This document shows positions 43,488 through 51,970 of a DNA stretch of 64,000 nt, one piece after another. The notes under the pieces are model-generated. The model worked only from the letters and a program-made list of their open reading frames with translations. It did not search any database and was not told where the DNA came from. Position 1 is the stretch's first letter. Each line of letters starts with the position of its first letter. Location: positions 992,001 through 1,056,000 of the forward strand of contig CAVZYN010000001.1 of assembly GCA_963779515.1 (NCBI GenBank), given 5' to 3'. The position numbers and the translations under genes were made by a program. This DNA is from CAVZYN01 sp963779515 (lineage in GTDB: Bacteria > Pseudomonadota > Alphaproteobacteria > Rhizobiales > Hyphomicrobiaceae).

Positions 43488-44309
43488 TCATGTGATCCGC
43501 ACCAACCCACACTGCTCCGCCGCGCGCGCCCAGCGCTCACTCAAGTGATAGGCGGCAGGATCGAGTGGCGCAAACCCACGAATGCAGAGATCGTCGAGCA
43601 ACGGCCCTTGCGCTGGATCATCGGCGAGCGCCACCAGCGCATCGCTGAGCCGCGCGACAACCACGGCATCTATGCCCTTTGACGCCATCAGGGCGGGCAT
43701 CGGCATGACGCCGGTGCTCGCGATCACGCGCACCGCGCGCGTGAGCTCGGGCGCATGCCGAGCCATGAGGTCGAAAGCGAAACTGTCTTGCGGGCCAACG
43801 TCGGCGCGGCCCTCGGCAATGGCTTCGAGCACGCGGCGCGGCGTCGTCAAGGGCCCGACGATCTCGCGATAGAGGGGTTGGCCGTCTTTCCGATAACTCA
43901 GGAGATGATGGCGTGGTGCGTTGTAACCGGAATGCGAGTTGTCGATAGTAAACGCGAAACGATGACCGAAGGTATCCTCGAGCGTGTTGAACGCGCTGTC
44001 CTTGTGCACGACAAAGTGGGAACAATAAACCGCCTCGCCCCGTGCGTACGCGGCGCGCGGGATCGGGGCGGCGATCACCTGATGCCCGAGACCGAGGCGC
44101 AGCCACGGCCAACCACACATGAACGTGCACGCGAGGTCGTCTCGCCGCCACAGGTCATCGAGCTTCGCCGGAAACGCATGATCGATCACCGTCAGCGGCA
44201 CGCCGGTTTCCTCGATCAGGTGCTGAAACAGCCGCTTCCAGGCGGCAACCGCTCCGGGCGCGACCGAATACATGCGGGCATTGGCGATGAGCGCAGCGGG
44301 ACTCGACAC
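43488..44309 (-). CDS. PhnD-like substrate-binding-fold protein without signal peptide
   Basis: A 273-residue protein of the phosphate/phosphonate (PhnD, SsuA/THI5-like) binding superfamily. Blocks: IANARMYSVAPGAVAAWKRLF, CTFMCGWPWLRLG, YCSHFVVHKDSAFNTLEDTFGHRFAF in part, and AIAEGRADVGPQDSFAFDLM. There is no signal peptide or lipobox and no ABC ATPase or permease nearby. It may therefore be a cytoplasmic binding protein or enzyme rather than a transporter part. The GTG start at 44309 overlaps the ParE-like stop by one base. It is 15 bp from the desaturase. Confidence 0.75.
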   Translation of the reverse strand: MSSPAALIANARMYSVAPGAVAAWKRLFQHLIEETGVPLTVIDHAFPAKLDDLWRRDDLACTFMCGWPWLRLGLGHQVIAAPIPRAAYARGEAVYCSHFVVHKDSAFNTLEDTFGHRFAFTIDNSHSGYNAPRHHLLSYRKDGQPLYREIVGPLTTPRRVLEAIAEGRADVGPQDSFAFDLMARHAPELTRAVRVIASTGVMPMPALMASKGIDAVVVARLSDALVALADDPAQGPLLDDLCIRGFAPLDPAAYHLSERWARAAEQCGLVRIT

Positions 44310-44611
44310 TAGACTAACTCGTTTAGGTCAGGATCATGCCGAGCGGTATGCCGAACATGTAGGACCACCACAGCTTCATTCGTAACCGTATAGTAGATGC
44401 GGTAGGAAAACCGAGAGGGCGGGAGTATCCTTATCTCCGGGTGAGACGTTCGAGGCCCCATGAGCGGCGTATCCAACAGGCGTCGCATACGCCAGCGCAA
44501 GTGGCTGCGCACGAGTTCTGCCGATGCAGGGCTCGCCTTTGAAACAAGATAGTCGTGAATCGTTCCAAGATCATCGATCGCCCGCTGATGCAGTACGAGC
44601 TTTAGGCCCAT
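44309..44611 (-). CDS. ParE/RelE-family toxin
   Basis: A 100-residue toxin: VLHQRAIDDLGTIHDYLVSKASP, then LLDTPLMGPRTSHPEIRILPPSRFSYRIYYTV in pieces, and VVVLHVRHTARHDPDLNEL. This is the ParE fold with its C-terminal HxxR segment. ParE inhibits gyrase, RelE cleaves mRNA; the sequence fits ParE-like better. It overlaps the antitoxin by 10 bp and the PhnD-like gene by 1 bp. Confidence 0.85.
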   Translation of the reverse strand: MGLKLVLHQRAIDDLGTIHDYLVSKASPASAELVRSHLRWRMRRLLDTPLMGPRTSHPEIRILPPSRFSYRIYYTVTNEAVVVLHVRHTARHDPDLNELV

Positions 44612-44826
44612 GGCTTATTGAGGAGATCGACGCGATCTGCGTCCACAAGGTTCTTCCCCTGCTTGGCATCATCTAATGCCGGCTCTAAAACGGAGCGCTC
44701 GTCATCTGATAGGACATAAACGTCCTCCGCAATGTCCGAGAGTGCATCGACAGCCAACAGCTGCCGTTCCTCAGAGAGCGAACGCAGCTTCACCATCAGG
44801 GCATCCAGTTTTTCGAGCGTCGTCAT
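44602..44826 (-). CDS. antitoxin of a ParDE-like pair
   Basis: A 74-residue acidic protein: TTLEKLDALMVKLRSLSEERQ, ALSDIAEDVYVLSDDERSVLEPALDDAKQG in part, ending LLNKPWA. The helical N terminus and the DDERxxLEPAL pattern are typical of addiction-module antitoxins paired with ParE. No RHH motif is clear. The ATG has almost no ribosome-binding site, and a short palindrome sits 3 bp upstream. Confidence 0.8.
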   Translation of the reverse strand: MTTLEKLDALMVKLRSLSEERQLLAVDALSDIAEDVYVLSDDERSVLEPALDDAKQGKNLVDADRVDLLNKPWA

Positions 44827-44828
44827 AA

Positions 44829-44839
44829 CTATTCAATAG
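44829..44839. promoter_or_regulatory. palindrome at the ParDE-like promoter
   Basis: CTATTCAATAG, a 5-bp inverted repeat around one base, directly upstream of the antitoxin ATG. Its position suits an autorepression operator or a -10 region of a nearly leaderless transcript. Evidence is position and symmetry only. Confidence 0.35.
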
Positions 44840-44948
44840 CACACATTGACAGCACTTATGAAGCGCGAGACGGTTGCCGACACGCCTACTAAACCACTAA
44901 ACTCCGGCCTTGGGCTATCCGTCCCCGAAACGCCCGCCCGAGAAGGCC

Positions 44949-45887
44949 ATGCCGATCGTCGAACCCGCGCCCTGGCGGCACCAGTATTTTTCGCACGTCC
45001 CCTGCCCCGACGATGTAATGATTCCAACCGACGATCCCGAGGCGTGGGCGTGGAACCCGAAGCATCGCTGGGTGTTCGACAAGTTACAGGTGGCGCTGAG
45101 CCAGGGCCTCGACGCGGCCCCGCATGGATTGGAGCCGACGGCCTACCCTGTATTCTCCAAGCCCATCTTCAACTTTGGCGGGATGGGCGTGGGTAGCCGC
45201 GTGCTGACCTCCCGCAACGAATACCTGGCGCACAACACCCCCGGCCACATGTGGATGCCGCTCTGCACCGGCGACCACATCTCGACAGATGCGGCCGTCG
45301 TCAATGGCGATGTGCACTGGTACCGGCACGCGACGGGTGTGCCGACGACCGGCGGCATGTTCGATTTTTGGACCGTGCATGCGGCGGCGAACCCGGCGCT
45401 TGAGCAGGGCCTTGCCGCCTGGACACGCCGGCATCTCGCCGGCTATACGGGCATGCTGAATGTCGAGACGATCGGCGGCACCATCATCGAAGCGCACTTG
45501 CGCTTCGCCGATCAATGGCCGGATCTTTATGGCAGGGGTTGGGTCGACGCGCTGGTTGCGCTCTATCGCGACAAGCGCTGGCAGTTCGCGGATGACGCAC
45601 GCCGTGACGGCTATTCGCTCGCACTGTTCGGGCCGCATGGCCGGCACTTCAAGCATCCGCCGCGAGACGTCACCGACGGCGTCGTACGGATGCCTGGTGT
45701 GTCGAGCGTGCAGATCACGTTTCACGAAGATCGCGCCCCGGAGCACCACTCGATGCCACCCGGCGGATTCCGCGTGGCCCTCATCAACGCCTGGGATCTC
45801 GATCTTGGCCGCGCCGCGCGGTCGCGCCTCTCCGAATGGTTTTTCGGACCAAAGTCAGTCTCTCAAAAGCAACGGACCTCACGATGA
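44949..45887 (+). CDS. conserved protein with ATP-grasp-like features
   Basis: A 312-residue soluble protein. Patterns recalling ATP-grasp ligases: FSKPIFNFGGMGVGSRV (Lys plus glycine-rich loop), MPLCTGDHISTDAAVV, YTGMLNVETIGGTIIEAHLRFADQWPDLYG in pieces (Glu/Asn metal site), and GYSLALFGPHG. The match is by pattern only. The ATG at 44949 is preferred over TTG 44910. Its stop overlaps the PrpF-family start by 4 bp (ATGA), so the two are coupled and probably share a pathway. It is divergent from the ParDE-like pair. Confidence 0.6.
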   Translation: MPIVEPAPWRHQYFSHVPCPDDVMIPTDDPEAWAWNPKHRWVFDKLQVALSQGLDAAPHGLEPTAYPVFSKPIFNFGGMGVGSRVLTSRNEYLAHNTPGHMWMPLCTGDHISTDAAVVNGDVHWYRHATGVPTTGGMFDFWTVHAAANPALEQGLAAWTRRHLAGYTGMLNVETIGGTIIEAHLRFADQWPDLYGRGWVDALVALYRDKRWQFADDARRDGYSLALFGPHGRHFKHPPRDVTDGVVRMPGVSSVQITFHEDRAPEHHSMPPGGFRVALINAWDLDLGRAARSRLSEWFFGPKSVSQKQRTSR

Positions 45888-46960
45888 ACGATCTCATGGA
45901 AATTCCGTGCCTGCTGATGCGCGGTGGCACCTCGCGCGGGCCGTACTTCAAACTGAGCGATCTACCCGCTGATACCGCCGCGCGTGACCGCGTCCTGCTG
46001 GCGGCAATGGGCTCCCCGGACCTGCGCCAGATCGACGGGCTCGGCGGCGCCGACACGCTGACGAGCAAGGTCGCCATCGTCTCGCGCTCGACGCGGCCGG
46101 GGATCGATCTCGACTACCTGTTCGCGCAAGTGAGCATCGACAAGGCGATCGTCGATACGTCGCCATCGTGCGGCAACATGCTGGCCGGCGTCGCGCCCTT
46201 CGGCATTGAAACTGGATTGATCGCGGCACACGACGGCGAGACCCGCGTGATGATCTATAACGTCAACACTGAGGCGCGGATCGAAGCCATCGTACAGACA
46301 CCTGGACGGCGCATGCAGTACGCTGGCAACGCCCGCATCGACGGCGTGCCGGGGACGGCCGCTCCAATCATTCTCAACTTCATGGACGTGGTGGGTTCGA
46401 TCTCGGGCAAGATGCTGCCGACGGGCCATGTGCGCGAGATGATCGACGGTATCGAAGTCACTTGCATCGATGTCGCCATGCCGATGATGCTGATGCGCGC
46501 CACCGACCTCGGCCTCACCGGCACCGAGGATCGCGCGGCGTTCGCGGCCAACAAAGCGCTGTTTCAACGCATCGAACCGATCCGCCGCGAGGCCGGTCGC
46601 CGCATGGGTTTTGGCGACGTCACGGACAAAGTCATCCCGAAGATTGGCATCCTCTCGCCGCCGCGCGATGGCGGCACCATCACCTCGCGTTATCTGACGC
46701 CGCACGCATTGCACGCCGCCCACGCGGTCACGGGCGCCGTCTGCCTCGCGACCGCCTGCGCGTTGGAGGGCTCTATCGCGCACGAGCTCGCGACGCCCGA
46801 TGGCCACAACCCGCGCACCGTCTGGATCGAGCATCCGTCGGGCAAGGTCGACGTGCGGCTCGAGACCACCGGCACCGGTGCCGATATGCAGGTCGTCGCC
46901 GGCACGCTCCGCACCGCCCGCCCCATCATGCGCGGCATGGTTCTTGTACCAAGGCCTTGA
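45884..46960 (+). CDS. PrpF / 4-oxalomesaconate tautomerase family isomerase
   Basis: A 358-residue protein with the diaminopimelate-epimerase-like double fold of PrpF/GalD. Signatures: IPCLLMRGGTSRGPYFKLSDLP at the N terminus, MGSPDLRQIDGLGGADTLTSKVAIV in part, TSPSCGNMLAGVAPFGIE with the catalytic cysteine, and GHNPRTVWIEHPSGKVDV. Family members shift double bonds in tricarboxylic acids: aconitate in methylcitrate, oxalomesaconate in gallate and protocatechuate breakdown. No prpBCD or gal genes are adjacent, so the substrate is open. It is translationally coupled to the upstream ATP-grasp-like gene. Confidence 0.87.
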   Translation: MNDLMEIPCLLMRGGTSRGPYFKLSDLPADTAARDRVLLAAMGSPDLRQIDGLGGADTLTSKVAIVSRSTRPGIDLDYLFAQVSIDKAIVDTSPSCGNMLAGVAPFGIETGLIAAHDGETRVMIYNVNTEARIEAIVQTPGRRMQYAGNARIDGVPGTAAPIILNFMDVVGSISGKMLPTGHVREMIDGIEVTCIDVAMPMMLMRATDLGLTGTEDRAAFAANKALFQRIEPIRREAGRRMGFGDVTDKVIPKIGILSPPRDGGTITSRYLTPHALHAAHAVTGAVCLATACALEGSIAHELATPDGHNPRTVWIEHPSGKVDVRLETTGTGADMQVVAGTLRTARPIMRGMVLVPRP

Positions 46961-46973
46961 CCAACCGGCTTAG

Positions 46974-48632
46974 CTACCGTTCGAACCGTTTGAACTTGAT
47001 GCGGTGGGGCTCGACCGCGGCCTCACCAAGGCGGCGCTTCTTGTCCTCTTCGTAGTCGGCGAAGTTGCCTTCAAACCACTCGACGTGACTGTCGCCTTCG
47101 AACGCCAGGATGTGTGTCGCCAGGCGATCGAGGAAGAAACGGTCATGCGAGATCACCACGGCACAGCCGGGGAAATCCTCAAGCGCGGCTTCGAGTGAAG
47201 AGAGTGTTTCGGTATCGAGATCGTTGGTCGGCTCGTCGAGCAGCAGCACGTTGCCGCCCTCCTTCAGCATCTTGGCAAGATGCACGCGGTTGCGTTCGCC
47301 GCCCGAGAGCAGGCCGACTTTCTTCTGCTGGTCGGCACCCTTGAAGTTGAACCAGCCGCAATAGGCGCGGCTGTTGATCTCGCGCTTATCGGAGAGCTTC
47401 ATCATGTCGAGGCCGCCCGAGATCTCCTCCCAAACCGTCTTCTTGTCCTCCAGGTGCCCGCGGCTCTGGTCGACATACGAGAGCGTCACCGTGGATCCAA
47501 ACGTGATCTTGCCCTTGTCGGGTTTCTCCTGGCCCGTGAGCATGCGGAACAGCGTCGTCTTGCCGGCCCCGTTCGGGCCAATGATGCCGACAATGCCGCC
47601 CGGCGGTAGTTTGAAGGAGAGATCGTCGATTAGCAGGCGATCGCCATACGCTTTCGACAAACCCTCGACTTCGATCACCTGCTCGCCGAGCCGGGGCCCG
47701 CGCGAGATCTGGATCTGGGCGCGACCGACGTCCTCGCGAGCAGCCTCCTCGTTGAGTTTCTCGAACGCCGTGATACGTGCCTTGCTCTTGGCTTGCCGCG
47801 CTTTCGGCGACGACCGGATCCACTCCAACTCGCGCTTGAGCGTCTTGGCCTTGCTCTCTTCGGTGCCTTTCTCGACTTCTTCGCGCTTGGCTTTCTGCTC
47901 GAGCCACGACGAATAATTGCCCTTCCATGGCACGCCCGCACCGCGATCGAGTTCAAGCGTCCATTCGGTAATCGTATCCAGGAAGTAGCGGTCGTGGGTG
48001 ACCAGAATCACGCAGCCCGAATAGTCTGTCAGAAAGCGCTGCAGCCACGCCACGGACTCGGCGTCGAGATGGTTGGTCGGCTCGTCGAGCAGCAGGATGT
48101 CGGGCTTCGAGAGCAGCAGCTTTGTCAGCGCCACGCGCCGTTTCTCGCCACCGGAGAGTTTGGTCACATCCGCGTCCCCAGGCGGACAGCGTAGCGCATC
48201 CAGCGCCTGCTCCACTTGCGCATCGAGATCCCACAGCCCCTGACTGTCAATCTCGTCCTGGAGCCTGGCCATCTCGTCGGCGGTCTCGTCCGAATAGTTG
48301 GACGCGATCTCGTTGTAGCGATCGACCAGCGCTTTCTTTTCGGCGACCCCTTCCATCGCATTACCGAGCACGTCCTTCGACGCGTCGAGTTCCGGCTCCT
48401 GGGCAAGATACCCGACCTTGATCCCATCGGCCGGCCGCGCCTCGCCGAGGAAGTCGTCTGTCGTGCCGGCCATGATCTTCAGCAGCGTCGATTTACCGGC
48501 GCCATTGAGGCCAACAACGCCGATTTTCGCGCCCGGATAGAACGAGAGATTGATGTCCTTGAGGACCTGCTTTCCGCCCGGATAGGCCTTGGAAAGCTTA
48601 TGCATGTGATAGACAAATTGCGGGTTGGCCAT
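46974..48632 (-). CDS. ettA: energy-dependent translational throttle protein EttA (ABC-F)
   Basis: A 552-residue ABC-F protein with two ATPase domains and no membrane segment. Walker A motifs GLNGAGKSTLLK and GPNGAGKTTLFR, signatures LSGGEKRRVAL and LSGGERNRVHL, Walker B LDEPTNHLD and LDEPTNDLD. The linker between domains carries EEVEKGTEESKAKTLKREL. It binds the ribosomal E site and gates translation by ATP level. The ATG at 48632 (ANPQFVYHMHKLSK) is the family start; the longer frame is not conserved. It converges with the prpF-like gene. Confidence 0.95.
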   Translation of the reverse strand: MANPQFVYHMHKLSKAYPGGKQVLKDINLSFYPGAKIGVVGLNGAGKSTLLKIMAGTTDDFLGEARPADGIKVGYLAQEPELDASKDVLGNAMEGVAEKKALVDRYNEIASNYSDETADEMARLQDEIDSQGLWDLDAQVEQALDALRCPPGDADVTKLSGGEKRRVALTKLLLSKPDILLLDEPTNHLDAESVAWLQRFLTDYSGCVILVTHDRYFLDTITEWTLELDRGAGVPWKGNYSSWLEQKAKREEVEKGTEESKAKTLKRELEWIRSSPKARQAKSKARITAFEKLNEEAAREDVGRAQIQISRGPRLGEQVIEVEGLSKAYGDRLLIDDLSFKLPPGGIVGIIGPNGAGKTTLFRMLTGQEKPDKGKITFGSTVTLSYVDQSRGHLEDKKTVWEEISGGLDMMKLSDKREINSRAYCGWFNFKGADQQKKVGLLSGGERNRVHLAKMLKEGGNVLLLDEPTNDLDTETLSSLEAALEDFPGCAVVISHDRFFLDRLATHILAFEGDSHVEWFEGNFADYEEDKKRRLGEAAVEPHRIKFKRFER

Positions 48633-48691
48633 GGGCTGGCGTCCTTGCGAACAGGCTGCTATGGGGAGGTTGGCCGCCTTGTAGCGGATAA

Positions 48692-48767
48692 GGTCCCGTA
48701 GCTCAACGGATAGAGTACTTGGCTTCGAACCAAGGGGTTGCAGGTTCAAGTCCTGCCGGGATCGCCA
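48692..48767 (+). tRNA. tRNA-Arg (TCG)
   Basis: 76 nt with CCA encoded. Acceptor stem GGTCCCG / CGGGATC, D-arm GCTCAACGGATAGAGT, anticodon stem-loop CTTGG CTTCGAA CCAAG with anticodon TCG at 48725-48727, T-arm GCAGGTTCAAGTCCTGC. No element is integrated at its 3' end in this window. Confidence 0.95.
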
Positions 48768-48910
48768 CTACCCGATGCAGTCCGGCGGCGCGGTGCAACT
48801 TCGCCGAAGTTTGACGATACCGTCAGATTTGACCCGACGACACGCTAGCGCCGCACCACAACCTCCCGTATTCTAATCGCGGAAATTTGTGTTTTGCGTG
48901 GGGTGTCGTC

Positions 48911-49897
48911 ATGACCGTCATCAGCCGGCGTCGCTTTCTGGAGCGCGGCACAGCGTCGCTCGTGGCGGCCAGCGGCCTTGCTGCTCCGGCCATCGCTCAA
49001 GTCGCCTATCCCAACCGTCCCATCAAATTCGTGGTGCCCGCGCTGCCAGGTAGCCGCACCGACATCGCCGCTCGTATCTTTGCAGGCAGCCTGCAACGTG
49101 ACCTCGGCCAGCCGTTCGAGATCGTCAACCCCGACCTGCCGCCTGCCATGGCCTACGCTACCTTGGCTTCTGCCCCGGCCGACGGCTACACCATTGGCGT
49201 GATGTCGTCCGACATCGCGATCATGCACTGGCGTGGCGTCACGGCGCTGACACCGAAGGACTTCACGTCGGTCGCATTGTTCGGCGAGGATCCGGCCGGC
49301 ATCCACGTGCGCGCCGACGCGCCGTGGCAAAACGCCAAGCAGTTCATCGACGATCTGCGTGGCGGCAAAAAGCTGACGGCATCGAGCACGCCGAAGGGCG
49401 GGATCTGGCATTTGTCGACGGTCGGCCTCCTCGCCGCACTTGGCCTGACGGCCGACAAGATGCCGTGGACGCCCTCGCCCAACCCTGCGGCAGCACTCGA
49501 AGACCTGTCACTCGGCGCCTTCGACGCCATCGTCTGTTCGGTGCCGGAAGTGCGCGCGACGCCGAGCGCACGCCAGATCAAGACGCTCGCCGTCATGGCC
49601 GACAAGCGCAGCCCCCGTTTCGGCGACGTGCCGACGCTGAGGGAAGCGGCCGGGATCGCGTACACATCAGGAAACTGGCGCGGCCTCGCGGGGCCGAACG
49701 GTTTGCCGGCGGACGTCGCCCTCGTGCTCGCGACGGCCGCCAAGAAGACCTGGGGCAATCCCGATTACCAGGGACTGATGCGACGACGCGGCTTCGGCGC
49801 GGTCTGGGCGCAAGGACCGGAGTTTGGCAAGTACGCGGACGCCCACGATAAACGCATGGGTGACGCTTTGAAAGCCGCAGGGATGCTGACAAGCTGA
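48911..49897 (+). CDS. Bug-family tripartite-tricarboxylate-type solute-binding protein
   Basis: A 328-residue periplasmic binding protein (TctC/Bug). A Tat-type signal (ISRRRFLERGTASLVAASGLAAPAIAQ, residues 4-30) is followed by YPNRPIKFVVPALPGSRTDIAAR, LPPAMAYATLASAPADGYTIG in part, and a C-terminal GFGAVWAQGPEFGKY. No TctA/TctB membrane genes are adjacent; orphan Bug proteins are common in this group. Substrate unknown, typically an organic acid. Confidence 0.85.
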   Translation: MTVISRRRFLERGTASLVAASGLAAPAIAQVAYPNRPIKFVVPALPGSRTDIAARIFAGSLQRDLGQPFEIVNPDLPPAMAYATLASAPADGYTIGVMSSDIAIMHWRGVTALTPKDFTSVALFGEDPAGIHVRADAPWQNAKQFIDDLRGGKKLTASSTPKGGIWHLSTVGLLAALGLTADKMPWTPSPNPAAALEDLSLGAFDAIVCSVPEVRATPSARQIKTLAVMADKRSPRFGDVPTLREAAGIAYTSGNWRGLAGPNGLPADVALVLATAAKKTWGNPDYQGLMRRRGFGAVWAQGPEFGKYADAHDKRMGDALKAAGMLTS

Positions 49898-50266
49898 GCG
49901 CGCAGCGCACAGCGTGTATGCCGCAATCGTTTCGGACGAGGTGGACTGTTTGGTTAACCCGCTTGCCGCTTGACGAGCGCGGCCGCGACGTCTCAATTCA
50001 GCAACAACGAAAGCGCAGCCTACGCTCCGATCCGGGGGGATTTAAGAGCGTAAGCCGCGTGCACGGGACCTAGCTGGTTACTACCCCGCAACCCAGCTGG
50101 GTCAGAGACGGCGGCGTTTTTGGGCACCCTCCCTGGACGTCGCCGTCTTGAACTCTATCGATTTGGGTCGCCAGTCCCGGAGCCCCGCCTCGATAAGTTC
50201 ATCGTGCGACGAATGTCGGCAGCTGTCTGTAGCACAAATGTGCAGACCCATTTTGTGAGCGTTCCG
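49898..50266. other. intergenic region before the XRE regulator
   Basis: 369 bp between the Bug gene and the regulator. No convincing coding frame, tRNA or terminator hairpin seen. It presumably holds the regulator promoter. Confidence 0.45.
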
Positions 50267-50872
50267 ATGGAGTTGGGGCAACGTATCAAGGACTACCGGC
50301 GTCGCAACGGCCTGACGCAGGAGGCGTTTGCCGCCTCGTTCGGTGTTGATCGGACGACGGTCAGCCGTTGGGAAACGGGGCGCGAGGAACCCGCCCTCGT
50401 CTATCGCAAGCGCCTGCAGGCGCTCACGCCAACGTTCTCGGACTCCATCGTGCGCGGCCTGATCGATCACATCGATGGCCTCGATGCGACAGCGACACTG
50501 CTCGACGGCGAGTTCCGCGTGCTGCGAACCACGCGACTGCACCAGCAAATCGTCAAGTACGATCCAGCGACGATCTACGGCCAATCGACCGAGCGTTATT
50601 GGGGCCAGCAGATGGAAAAGGTCATCAAGGATCTCGGTGGCCTGAAAACATTCCGCAAGAGCGGCATCTACTGCATGGACCTGACCATCGTGCGCCAGCC
50701 GCACGAAGGCGCGCTCAAGACCAACCGTCCGATGGCCTCGGTGGGCCGCACCGTCGCCGTCGGCGATCCACGCGACCCTGTCGCTTACCTGACGACGCTG
50801 CGGCAATTGCACGACGACGTCATCGAGGCGCCGCCCCCCGTGATCCAAAGCCTCGACGGCATGATGCGATAG
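50267..50872 (+). CDS. XRE-family transcriptional regulator
   Basis: A 201-residue protein. The N-terminal helix-turn-helix (residues 1-55) reads ELGQRIKDYRRRNGLTQEAF, then FGVDRTTVSRWETGREEP. A longer C-terminal part of about 140 residues (LDATATLLDGEFRVLRTTRLH onward) may bind an effector and resembles PAS-like sensing regions only vaguely. The ATG at 50267 is chosen because the HTH starts there. It converges with the SMP-30 gene, stop codons 1 bp apart. Confidence 0.8.
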   Translation: MELGQRIKDYRRRNGLTQEAFAASFGVDRTTVSRWETGREEPALVYRKRLQALTPTFSDSIVRGLIDHIDGLDATATLLDGEFRVLRTTRLHQQIVKYDPATIYGQSTERYWGQQMEKVIKDLGGLKTFRKSGIYCMDLTIVRQPHEGALKTNRPMASVGRTVAVGDPRDPVAYLTTLRQLHDDVIEAPPPVIQSLDGMMR

Positions 50873-50873
50873 A

Positions 50874-51860
50874 TCAGATCCGCGGATAGTGCCAATGCAC
50901 CGGCGGATGGCCAGCAACCGGCAACTGGATACGATAGATGTGATCGCCGAGCAGGCATCCAAGATAGGCCGTCTTGAGATCGGCCCCGCCAAATCCGATC
51001 GAGGAAATGTTCTTCAACTTCTCCGATGCGATCGTATCGAGATGCGGACGGCCGACACGATCGCTCTCGAAGGCTTCCTCGACGTAGGCGACATGATCGG
51101 CGTTGCGGTCGCTGAGCCAGACTTCCTGCTGTCCGGATTTCAAGTCGATGCGGATCAACTCGTTCGAGACGACGCACGTTGTCCAAGCATTGCCCTCGGC
51201 GTCGAACGCAAAGCCATCGGGAAATTGCCCAACCCCAAACGAGCAGACCACTTCCTTGGGACCGAGATCGCCGTTTTTGCGCAGGGAAAAACGCGAAAAC
51301 CGCCGCGCGTATGTTTCATTGACGTAGAGCGCATCGCCCGAAGGATGCACAATGCACTCGTTGGTAAAGCCCAATCCGTCCGCGACGATGCGAGCGCCGC
51401 GCTGATCCTGTAGCACGATGAAGCCCGTTGACGCGTCGCGGCGATAGTCGAGCGACCGCGGCTTCAGCCGCGTCGAGACGGACAGCCACAGCCGCCCCTG
51501 CGTGTCACGGACGCAGAAGTTGGAGGGCGGAATGACGATGCCATCGGCTTCGACGAGCACCGGGCGAACCTGGCCTTTGCGATCGAGCCGCCAGACGCCG
51601 CCGGCGTCGGTACCAAGATTGGCAAGAAGAAACGATCCATCGGACTCGAGTGCGATCCCGTTTGGCCGCAACCCTTCTGGGATATCGTTGGTCTTGCCCG
51701 TGTAAAGTGCCTTTAGCTTGGCATCGGCATCGAGATGCGCGACGCCGCCGCGCCAGTCGGATGTATAAAGGTCACCCGACGCCGTCGCCAGAACGCACTC
51801 CGGCCGGACGAGATCGCGCCCAAGAACGTCAACCGAGTCCAACTTCAATTGCTCGTGCAT
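50874..51860 (-). CDS. SMP-30/gluconolactonase-family beta-propeller protein
   Basis: A 328-residue six-bladed propeller hydrolase. Features: GPECVLATASGDLYTSDWRGG-like first blade (RPECVLATASGDLYTSDWRGG in the sequence), GLRPNGIALESDGSFLLANLG, NFCVRDTQGRLWLSVST, GLGFTNECIVHPSGDALYVNET in part and FPDGFAFDAEGNAWTT. The conserved Glu, Asn and Asp metal ligands of SMP-30 fit E21, N-containing blades and the GDALY region. Members hydrolyse sugar lactones; the substrate is unknown. It is divergent from the DsbA-like gene. Confidence 0.82.
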   Translation of the reverse strand: MHEQLKLDSVDVLGRDLVRPECVLATASGDLYTSDWRGGVAHLDADAKLKALYTGKTNDIPEGLRPNGIALESDGSFLLANLGTDAGGVWRLDRKGQVRPVLVEADGIVIPPSNFCVRDTQGRLWLSVSTRLKPRSLDYRRDASTGFIVLQDQRGARIVADGLGFTNECIVHPSGDALYVNETYARRFSRFSLRKNGDLGPKEVVCSFGVGQFPDGFAFDAEGNAWTTCVVSNELIRIDLKSGQQEVWLSDRNADHVAYVEEAFESDRVGRPHLDTIASEKLKNISSIGFGGADLKTAYLGCLLGDHIYRIQLPVAGHPPVHWHYPRI

Positions 51861-51970
51861 GATGCTCTCTTTTACTGCGCGCGCCGCAAACTCCGCTTAT
51901 GCTGCCATGGACGCCAACCAGGATCGAGCATTTGGAACGGTTCGATCAAAAACCGAAAGCCTGTCATGCC

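Noticed and set aside
43488..44309. Phosphonate ABC transporter binding subunit
   Set aside because: No signal peptide and no permease or ATPase genes nearby, so only the fold is claimed.
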